A stretch of 43,699 nt of DNA from CAZWSE01 sp964636575 (GTDB taxonomy: Bacteria; Pseudomonadota; Alphaproteobacteria; Rhodobacterales; Rhodobacteraceae). Of this stretch, positions 33,619 to 40,210 are shown one piece after another. Each line of letters begins with the position of its first letter. The first letter of the stretch is position 1. Where the stretch lies: NCBI GenBank assembly GCA_964636575.1, contig CAZWSE010000014.1:1-43699 (forward strand). The letters are read 5' to 3'. Both the position numbers and the translations under genes were made by a program. The notes beneath the pieces were generated by a model. That model ran no database searches. It was not told the origin of the DNA and worked only from the letters and a program-made list of their open reading frames with translations.

Positions 33619-34103
33619 TGAGTGACCCAACCCCTCCAAAACGCCGCCGCTGGGTGATGCCCCTTTTGGGAGTTTCGCTGGCTGTTAACCTGTTGATTGT
33701 GGGCATGGCTGCCGGTGCTGCATGGCGTGTGAAGGACATGGGTGGTGGCAAAATGCGGCAAGGGCCGTCGGGTGCCGTATTCTTGCGCGCCTTAGAGCCG
33801 CAAGACCGCAAGGCGATCTTTGGTGAGTTGCGCGCGGGCCGCGATACTGCGCGCAGGTTCGAGCGTGAGAACGGTGCAAACATGCTGACAGCCCTTCGCG
33901 CCGACCCCTTTGATCCAAGTGCATTGCAGGCCCTGATCGAGGCCCGCGCTGAGATGGGCCAGACCTCAAAGGCGGCACTTGATGCCAAATGGCTTGATGT
34001 TGTGTCTGGGATGGATGGAGCCGAGCGGGCCGCTTATGCAGACCGCTTGGAAAAAGCGTTTGAACGCCGTAAGGGCAACCGCTCTAAGCCGCGGGACGAC
34101 TGA
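33618..34103 (+). CDS. Periplasmic heavy-metal-sensor-type protein
   Basis: The 161-residue protein has an N-terminal hydrophobic anchor (VMPLLGVSLAVNLLIVGMAAG, about 14-34, no obvious cleavage site). A helical periplasmic domain follows, with FLRALEPQDRKAIFGELRAG and ALIEARAEMGQTSKAALDAKW. It resembles the CnrX/ZraP/Spy group called heavy-metal resistance sensors. In such systems the domain senses metal or envelope stress and relays to the anti-sigma complex. No histidine- or methionine-rich metal cluster is evident, so the signal is uncertain. The 3' end overlaps the convergent pleD by 20 bases. Confidence 0.72.
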   Translation: MSDPTPPKRRRWVMPLLGVSLAVNLLIVGMAAGAAWRVKDMGGGKMRQGPSGAVFLRALEPQDRKAIFGELRAGRDTARRFERENGANMLTALRADPFDPSALQALIEARAEMGQTSKAALDAKWLDVVSGMDGAERAAYADRLEKAFERRKGNRSKPRDD

Positions 34104-35493
34104 GCCGCACGCGGTTGCGGCCTTTGCCTTTCGCCTCGTAGAGCGCTTGATCGGCTTGATGCAAAAGCGTGTCGATCATGTGATCGCACTGGCCGGTCAA
34201 TTGCATCGGGATGCTGGTCTTGCGCCCCAAGGCCAGCCCGAAACTGGCGGTGATGCCGATCAACTGCCCCGATGACGGGTCTTTGACAGGGGCTGCGCGC
34301 ACGATCTGGCACAACCTGTCAGCGGCCAATCGGGCCTCTTCAAGGGTAGTGTCAGGCATGACGATCAAAAATTCCTCACCGCCCAACCGCGCGACCAGAT
34401 CAATCGGGCGCAGGTTCGATTTCAAACGCTCCGCGACCTCAACCAGAACCGCGTCGCCAGCGGCATGGCCATAAGTGTCGTTGATCTGTTTGAAGTAATC
34501 CATGTCGGCCAGCACCACGGCAAACCGGCGCTCAGTCTGTTGCGACCGCTCTGCCACCCGTTTGAGATGGGTGAGCGCGTAGCGGCGGTTGTGCAACCCT
34601 GTGAGCGGATCAATCACAGCTGCACGCAGCCCTTGGCGCACGGTGTCGCGCAGGGTTTCAGCAGTACGCTTGCGCGCGATTTGTCCTTCGATGCGCACGG
34701 CCAGTTCAGCCGCATCGAACCCGTCGGGCATCAAGTCTGTTGCGCCGTAGTCCAACAGATCAGCGGCGGTGGTGCCATCTGCGGAGGCAAGTACCGCAAT
34801 GATGCCGCAGTGGCGCGTGTCGTTGCCAGAACGAATGTCCGCCAAAAGCCGCAGTCCGTCGCTCATATGGGTGGCATCAAGGACAAGCACAAAGACATCG
34901 GGCGTGTTGTGCTGGGCCAGCTTTGCCAGAAAACCTGCGAAAGGGAACTGTTCGATCTCGGCGGTGCTGTGCTTGGAGATCTGTTCCGCGCATTGGCTTG
35001 CGGCCTCTTGGGTGCCGGTCAGTATGGTGACCTTGCCGCGGCGGGCAAAGGTATTTGCGCCTTCTGCAAATCCGAGCGCGCGGCTGGTTGTATCGCGCAG
35101 GCGCATTTCATCTTCCGACACTGCGGCGCGCAGCAAGCTGCGCAAACGGGCCAATAGCAACGCATTGTCGACAGGCTTGGACAGAACATCATCGGCACCT
35201 GCCTTCAAGGCCGCGATCCGTTTGGCGTTGTTGTTTTCGCTGGTGATAATGACCACTGGAAAGCGGGCCGTTTCAGGGTCTGATTTTAACGATTTACACA
35301 GATCAATCCCGTTCGGGCCTTCCGGCATTTCATCGGGCATTATAATCAGATCGGGGCCAGAGGCCAAAACCTGAGCTTTGAAGTCTTGAGATGTGTCTGA
35401 CACATCCACGCCATAGAACGCAGTGGCCAGCTTGACTTTTAGTACGATTCTGTTGGTCGGCACACCATCCAGAATCAAAACCTTACCTTGCAT
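34084..35493 (-). CDS. pleD: PleD-type diguanylate cyclase with degenerate first receiver
   Basis: The 469-residue protein has the REC-REC-GGDEF order of Caulobacter PleD. The first receiver (1-120) retains TSENNNAKRI and the KP lysine of VLSKPVDN, but at the phosphoacceptor position (Asp53 in PleD) it has Pro53 followed by Asp54, and the acidic pair is DG. The second receiver (about 150-270) is an adaptor type. The GGDEF domain is complete: GGEEF at 371-375 and the RxxD inhibitory site at 362-365. It should make cyclic di-GMP from GTP. Activation by phosphorylation of the usual Asp is doubtful unless Asp54 substitutes. It is divergent from DUF3572, the usual PleD neighbour. Confidence 0.9.
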   Translation of the reverse strand: MQGKVLILDGVPTNRIVLKVKLATAFYGVDVSDTSQDFKAQVLASGPDLIIMPDEMPEGPNGIDLCKSLKSDPETARFPVVIITSENNNAKRIAALKAGADDVLSKPVDNALLLARLRSLLRAAVSEDEMRLRDTTSRALGFAEGANTFARRGKVTILTGTQEAASQCAEQISKHSTAEIEQFPFAGFLAKLAQHNTPDVFVLVLDATHMSDGLRLLADIRSGNDTRHCGIIAVLASADGTTAADLLDYGATDLMPDGFDAAELAVRIEGQIARKRTAETLRDTVRQGLRAAVIDPLTGLHNRRYALTHLKRVAERSQQTERRFAVVLADMDYFKQINDTYGHAAGDAVLVEVAERLKSNLRPIDLVARLGGEEFLIVMPDTTLEEARLAADRLCQIVRAAPVKDPSSGQLIGITASFGLALGRKTSIPMQLTGQCDHMIDTLLHQADQALYEAKGKGRNRVRLSRPAA

Positions 35494-35590
35494 GGAGGTC
35501 TCCCATGTATAGATCTACTGTTACTGAAACCGATCTTTCGAGAAGAAGGTTAACAAAGGATTTCCAAACAACCGGAAGGAGAGATTAATT

Positions 35591-35875
35591 ATGGCAATTC
35601 AGCGAGAAGTCGCCGAAACTGTTGCCCTGCAAGGACTGGCTTGGCTTGCTGGAAACGACGAATTGCTGCCCGTCTTTCTGGGCGCGACCGGCGCATCCGA
35701 ATCTGATGTGCGTGAAAATGCAGCCGATCCAGCCTTTCTGGGCGCGGTTTTGGACTTCATCATGATGGACGATGCTTGGGTTGTTGAATTTTGCGATACG
35801 CATGCCTTGCCATATGACCGCCCTATGATCGCGCGCGCTGTCTTGCCCGGCGGCGAACAGACCCATTGGACTTGA
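35591..35875 (+). CDS. DUF3572 protein
   Basis: A 94-residue acidic protein of the DUF3572 family, recognised by ALQGLAWLAGNDELLPVFLG, then GASESDVRENAADPAFLGAV and VLDFIMMDDAWVVEFCD. Function is unknown. Association with pleD is common in alphaproteobacteria. A strong AAGGAGAG site precedes ATG 35591. The gap to pleD (35494-35590) should hold both promoters. The HAD phosphatase gene starts two bases after its stop, so the two are an operon. Confidence 0.87.
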   Translation: MAIQREVAETVALQGLAWLAGNDELLPVFLGATGASESDVRENAADPAFLGAVLDFIMMDDAWVVEFCDTHALPYDRPMIARAVLPGGEQTHWT

Positions 35876-35876
35876 T

Positions 35877-36584
35877 ATGAACACGTCTTCTTTGCGCGTC
35901 GATGCCGTTTTGTTCGATAAAGACGGAACCCTTTTTGATTTTGCCACAACGTGGGAAGCTTGGGCCAAAGCCTTTTTGATCCGCCTGTCGTCGGACCCTG
36001 ATCATGCAGCTGAGATGGGGCGCGCCATCGGGTTTGATTTTGACCAGTGTCAGTTCGACAAGACCAGCGTTGTGATTGCGGGCCGCCCTGATGAGGTCGC
36101 CGCTGATCTTTTGCCTCATCTCAAGCGCCACACGCTTGACAGTCTTGTGCGGGTTCTGAACGAAGAGGCCGCCGAGGCCCCCCAAGCCGAGGCTGTTCCG
36201 CTGATCCCGCTGCTCAACACTTTGCGCGGTCTGGGATTGAAACTGGGTGTCGCCACCAATGATGCCGAAATGCCTGCGCGCGTGCATTTGGACAAGGCCG
36301 GTGTCTTGGATCATTTCGATTTCGTTGCGGGCTTTGATTCCGGCTTTGGCGGCAAGCCGCAGCCCGGGCAACTGCTTGGCTTTGCCAAGGCCGTGGGCGT
36401 TGACCCCAAACGTATCGCGATGGTTGGGGACAGCACCCATGATCTGATCGCAGGGCGCGCTGCTGGCATGCAAACGGTCGCCGTTCTGACCGGACTGGCG
36501 GACCATGGGGTGCTGTCGCCCCATGCGGATGTGGTCTTTCCTGATATCGGATCGCTGCCCGATTGGGTGCAGCAGATCGGATAA
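35877..36584 (+). CDS. HAD-family phosphatase, phosphoglycolate-phosphatase-like
   Basis: The 235-residue protein is a haloacid-dehalogenase-superfamily hydrolase. Motif I is LFDKDGTLFD, with nucleophile Asp14 and acid/base Asp16. Motif II is GVATNDAE, the lysine region is FGGKPQPGQ, and motif IV is MVGDSTHDL. A helical cap lies at about 20-95. Gph-like enzymes act on 2-phosphoglycolate, but the substrate is not certain. ATG 35877 overlaps nothing and follows the DUF3572 stop by one base (TGATATG). Confidence 0.87.
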   Translation: MNTSSLRVDAVLFDKDGTLFDFATTWEAWAKAFLIRLSSDPDHAAEMGRAIGFDFDQCQFDKTSVVIAGRPDEVAADLLPHLKRHTLDSLVRVLNEEAAEAPQAEAVPLIPLLNTLRGLGLKLGVATNDAEMPARVHLDKAGVLDHFDFVAGFDSGFGGKPQPGQLLGFAKAVGVDPKRIAMVGDSTHDLIAGRAAGMQTVAVLTGLADHGVLSPHADVVFPDIGSLPDWVQQIG

Positions 36585-36699
36585 GCACGCCCAATCCGAC
36601 CCAAAGATTATCAAATGCGACCGATCCCGTCGCAAACGGAACGGCGGGCAGGGCGCGGCTGGGGCCTTCTTGGGACGTTAGTTCAAAAGGAGTTCCGTC

Positions 36700-38259
36700 A
36701 TGGCCGAAGAAGCACCCCGTAGAAGACGTGGCGGCGGACGCGCAGGCAATACAGCCCGTCGCGGTGGTGCGGTGCTGGAACAAATGCCGTGGCGGCTGAT
36801 CGAGAACACGGATCGCCCGACCGAGCCTTTGGACGCGGATGGCGTTCAGGCCATCCACAATGGTGCCATGCGCATCCTTGAGGAAATCGGGATTGAGTTT
36901 CTGAACCATGAAGCTTTGGCGATCCTCAAGAAGGCTGGCTGTACCGTTGATGGTGAAAACGTCCGCATGGGCCGCGATTTTGTGATGGAGTGGATCGCAA
37001 AGGCCCCATCCCAGTTTGACATCACCCCGCGCAACCCTGACCGTAAGATCACCATCGGCGGCAATTACCTGACCTTCGGCAATGTGTCGTCCCCGCCCAA
37101 CTATTGGGATGCCTCTATTGGCACCAAGGTCGCGGGCACCCGTGAGATGTGTCAGAACCTGCTGAAACTGACCCAATATTTCAATTGTATCCATTTCGCC
37201 GGTGGATACCCTGTTGAGCCTGTCGATATTCATGCCTCTGTCCGGCATCTGGACGTTCTTTACGACAAGCTGACCCTGACCGACAAAGCCATGCATGCCT
37301 ATAGTCTCGGCAAGGAGCGTGTTGAGGATGTTATGGAAATGGTGCGCATCGCTGGCGGTCATACCCATGATGAATTTGATGCAGGCCCGAAGATGTACAC
37401 CAACATCAATTCGACCTCACCCTTAAAGCACGACATTCCGATGCTCGACGGCTGGATGCGCATGGCAAAGCGCAATCAGGGGTTGGTCGTGACCCCGTTT
37501 ACTTTGGCAGGCGCTATGGCCCCTGTCACTATGTCCGGTGCTGTGGCCCAATCCCTGGCCGAGGCGCTATGTGCGGTGGTCTTGGCCCAGATCGTGCGGC
37601 CCGGTGCGCCTGTGGCGATTGGCACGTTTACATCGAATGTGGATATGAAAACCGGTGCGCCTGCCTTTGGCACCCCTGAGTACATGCGCGCCACCCAGAT
37701 GACCGGCCAGATGGCGCGGTTCTATAACCTGCCGATGCGCGCCAGTGGCGTTTGTGCGGCCAATGTGCCTGACGGGCAGGCCATGTGGGAGACCTCCAAC
37801 TCGCTTTGGTCGGCTGTGCAGTCGGGGGCCAATATGGTCTATCACGCGGCGGGCTGGCTTGAGGGCGGTCTGATTGCGTCGCCCGAAAAGTTCATCATGG
37901 ACTGCGAAGTCTTGCAGATGATCCAGCGGTACATGGAACCCAGCATTACAGCCACAACGCCCGATGATATCGCATTCGATGCGATCAAAGAGGTCGGCTC
38001 TGGCGGGCACTTCTTTGGAACGCCGCATACACAAGAGCGCTACGAGACCGCCTTTTACCAGCCCATGGTGTCGGACTGGACAAACTACGAAGGCTGGGAA
38101 GTCAAAGGCGGGGTATGGACGTCAGATCGGGCGCATACACTGTTCAAGGAAATCATCGCCAACTTTGAAGAGCCCCCGATGGAAGACGCCATCCGCGAGG
38201 AACTGGCAGAGTTTGTCGCCAAACGGAAAGAAGAAGGCGGCGCACCTACGGATTTTTGA
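36700..38259 (+). CDS. Trimethylamine methyltransferase (MttB) family protein, non-pyrrolysine
   Basis: The 519-residue protein belongs to the MttB superfamily: GAMRILEEIGIEFLNHEALA, FGNVSSPPNYWD, FAGGYPVEPVD and VTPFTLAGAMAPVTMSG. It has no in-frame amber codon, so it is a non-pyrrolysine member like MtgB (glycine betaine methyltransferase). Such enzymes transfer a methyl group from a quaternary or tertiary amine to a corrinoid protein; the substrate here is not decided. An arginine-rich N-terminus (RRRRGGGRAG) precedes the barrel. An AAGGAG site lies upstream of ATG 36700. No corrinoid protein, MtgA-type methyltransferase or RamA is adjacent. A weak hairpin followed by TTTT lies 38266-38288. 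Confidence 0.9.
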   Translation: MAEEAPRRRRGGGRAGNTARRGGAVLEQMPWRLIENTDRPTEPLDADGVQAIHNGAMRILEEIGIEFLNHEALAILKKAGCTVDGENVRMGRDFVMEWIAKAPSQFDITPRNPDRKITIGGNYLTFGNVSSPPNYWDASIGTKVAGTREMCQNLLKLTQYFNCIHFAGGYPVEPVDIHASVRHLDVLYDKLTLTDKAMHAYSLGKERVEDVMEMVRIAGGHTHDEFDAGPKMYTNINSTSPLKHDIPMLDGWMRMAKRNQGLVVTPFTLAGAMAPVTMSGAVAQSLAEALCAVVLAQIVRPGAPVAIGTFTSNVDMKTGAPAFGTPEYMRATQMTGQMARFYNLPMRASGVCAANVPDGQAMWETSNSLWSAVQSGANMVYHAAGWLEGGLIASPEKFIMDCEVLQMIQRYMEPSITATTPDDIAFDAIKEVGSGGHFFGTPHTQERYETAFYQPMVSDWTNYEGWEVKGGVWTSDRAHTLFKEIIANFEEPPMEDAIREELAEFVAKRKEEGGAPTDF

Positions 38260-38369
38260 GACAAAACGGGCCAGAGGCGGCCGAGTTTTCGTTACAATTG
38301 AAGCTATTGCAGGTTTGTTAAGGGTTTTAAGCCAAAGATCATCGCGGAAGAAAACAGGATTTTCGCGCG

Positions 38370-38957
38370 ATGCATGGGTTAATCAATAAGGCGGTACAGT
38401 GCTTTGTGCGCGACAGCTATGGGGCGGCGTGCTGGTCGGATGTGGCGCGGCAATCCAACCTTGGGTTCACCGACTTCGAGGCGATGCTGACCTATGAGGA
38501 TGAGCTGACAGATGTGGTCATCGACTGCGCCTGCGACCTGTTGCAACGTCCCCGCGAAGACCTGCTGGAAGACATCGGAACCTATCTTGTTTCCAACCCG
38601 AATGTAGAAGCCTTGCGGCGCTTGCTGCGGTTCAGCGGTGTGACGTTTCAGGATTTCCTACATTCGTTGGACGAGCTTCAGGATCGGGCGCGGTTGGCGG
38701 TTTCGGATCTGGAACTTCCCCAAATTGATGTGTCCGAAGTCGCACAAGATTACTACAAGCTGACGGTCCAAGGCGAGCTGAAGGGCTACGGGCATGTCAT
38801 GGTCGGCGTTCTGCGGGCGATGGCGGATGATTACGGGGCTTTGGCGGTGCTCGAATTCACGGGTGCGGACGCGGGTGTTGAGACGGTCGATATTCATCTG
38901 CTGCAAACCGATTATTCGTCTGGTCGTGATTTCTCACTGTCTGCGGGAGCCATGTGA
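38370..38957 (+). CDS. H-NOX-fold protein lacking heme-ligand residues
   Basis: The 195-residue protein aligns clearly with the H-NOX domain of soluble guanylate cyclase beta: MHGLINKAV against MYGFVNHAL, SYGAACWSDV against NYGPEVWEDI, and FLHSLDELQDR against FLQNLDALHDH. In this last stretch the proximal heme ligand (His105) is Gln104. The YxSxR motif that holds the heme propionates is VQGEL (133-137) before KGYGHVMVGVL. Heme binding as in canonical H-NOX is therefore unlikely. Canonical H-NOX senses nitric oxide and often controls a cyclic-di-GMP enzyme. The next gene overlaps its stop (TGATG) and encodes an HNOBA-GGDEF protein. A gene of this type is probably a heme-free regulator of that cyclase. 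Confidence 0.85.
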   Translation: MHGLINKAVQCFVRDSYGAACWSDVARQSNLGFTDFEAMLTYEDELTDVVIDCACDLLQRPREDLLEDIGTYLVSNPNVEALRRLLRFSGVTFQDFLHSLDELQDRARLAVSDLELPQIDVSEVAQDYYKLTVQGELKGYGHVMVGVLRAMADDYGALAVLEFTGADAGVETVDIHLLQTDYSSGRDFSLSAGAM

Positions 38958-40012
38958 TGGACGACCCCAAGCTTCATCATATGCTGGACCAGCTTTGCCC
39001 GATGCACGCGATTGTGGCCTCGGACGGGGTTATTCTGCACGCAGCCCAAACCCTGGAAAAGCTGCGCCCTGAGAAATCAATCGTGGGCTTTTCAATTTTC
39101 GATGTCTTCGATGTAAAGCGCCCTACGGGGGCAAGCTGCATGGATCATCTGTTGGAACGAAAGGGCCAAAACCTGCGGTTGCAATTCAAAGACGCGCCCA
39201 AGACCGGCATGAAGGGGATACTGATCCCGATGCACACCGGTGGCGCTTCGGTTTTGAATCTGAGCTTCGGCATTTCCGTACTTGATGCAGTGCGCGACTA
39301 TGATCTGACCAATGCTGATTTTGCGCCGACGGATTTGACCATCGAAATGCTCTATCTGGTCGAGGCCAAGTCGGCTGCGATGGAAGCATCGCGGATGCTG
39401 AACCAGCGTCTGCAGGCGGCGATGATTTCGGCTGAAGAACAGGCCTATACCGACACTTTGACCGGGCTCAAAAACCGCCGCGCGATGGATCATGTCTTGG
39501 GACGCTTGCTGACAGGTCGGGACCGGTTTTCAATGATGCACGTTGATCTGGACTACTTCAAAGCCGTTAACGATACGCATGGGCATGGTGCAGGGGACTA
39601 TGTCTTGCAACGCGTCGCCCGCATTATGGTCGAGGAAACCCGCGACAGCGATACCGTGGCCCGTGTGGGTGGAGATGAATTTGTCATTCTGTTCCCGCGC
39701 TTGTCTGATCGCGCAAAACTGGCGGACATCGCCCGACGGATGATCGAACGGCTGGAAGAGCCGATCCCCTATCAAGGCGAAAGCTGTATCATCTCCGCCA
39801 GTGCCGGGATCGTGCGCGCAGATGACTATGACCAACCGAGTGCTGAACGGATGTTGGCCGATGCTGATTTGGCTCTTTATGCCAGCAAGCACGCAGGCCG
39901 CGCCCGCCACAGTTTCTTTACGCCAACGCTGCGCGCGAAAGAGGCTAATCTTGATGCAGAGGTCGCGCATGATGAGACGGGGTCAGAGCGGGGGTCGTCG
40001 GACTTTCGGTAG
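38957..40012 (+). CDS. HNOBA-GGDEF diguanylate cyclase
   Basis: The 351-residue protein begins with an HNOBA (H-NOX-associated PAS-like) domain at about 10-125: CPMHAIVASDGVILHAAQTL, GFSIFDVFDVKRPTG and LTIEMLYLVEAKSAAMEAS leading into a signalling helix. The GGDEF domain follows at about 165-330, with TDTLTGLKNRRAMD, GGDEF at 238-242 and the RxxD inhibitory site Arg229-Asp232. All residues for cyclic-di-GMP synthesis look present. The order H-NOX, HNOBA, helix, cyclase copies soluble guanylate cyclase beta, split into two genes and with GGDEF as output. ATG 38957 shares a base with the stop of the H-NOX-like gene, so they are translationally coupled. Confidence 0.9.
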   Translation: MDDPKLHHMLDQLCPMHAIVASDGVILHAAQTLEKLRPEKSIVGFSIFDVFDVKRPTGASCMDHLLERKGQNLRLQFKDAPKTGMKGILIPMHTGGASVLNLSFGISVLDAVRDYDLTNADFAPTDLTIEMLYLVEAKSAAMEASRMLNQRLQAAMISAEEQAYTDTLTGLKNRRAMDHVLGRLLTGRDRFSMMHVDLDYFKAVNDTHGHGAGDYVLQRVARIMVEETRDSDTVARVGGDEFVILFPRLSDRAKLADIARRMIERLEEPIPYQGESCIISASAGIVRADDYDQPSAERMLADADLALYASKHAGRARHSFFTPTLRAKEANLDAEVAHDETGSERGSSDFR

Positions 40013-40131
40013 CCTTGAGGATGCTTAGGGTTAAGTGATGCGCTGGCTGTTGGTTTAGCGCGAGGCTGTTGATCGGGTTTTTCAAACCTTCCCTTTATCC
40101 CCAGTAACCAACGGTGATATTCGTCTGGCAT

Positions 40132-40180
40132 CCAAAGTTGGGCTGTCGAAGCCTAGGCTGCTGAGTGCATTCAACTTTGG
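40132..40180. repeat. Inverted repeat CCAAAGTTG/CAACTTTGG with nested palindrome
   Basis: Perfect 9-base arms (40132-40140 and 40172-40180) enclose 31 bases that contain the palindrome AGCCTAGGCT (40150-40159). It lies in the 198-base gap between the convergent HNOBA-GGDEF and RTX genes, a plausible place for a bidirectional terminator, though the T tract after it is short. Confidence 0.4.
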
Positions 40181-40210
40181 TTTCGCCGTGATGCGATGGC
40201 GAGACCGGCA

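Noticed and set aside
36700..38259. Pyrrolysine (amber) codon in the MttB homologue
   Set aside because: The frame is continuous without any TAG before the end, so it is a non-pyrrolysine member.
38266..38288. Hairpin after MttB as a terminator
   Set aside because: The stem has mismatches and only four T follow; mentioned with the gene but not called.
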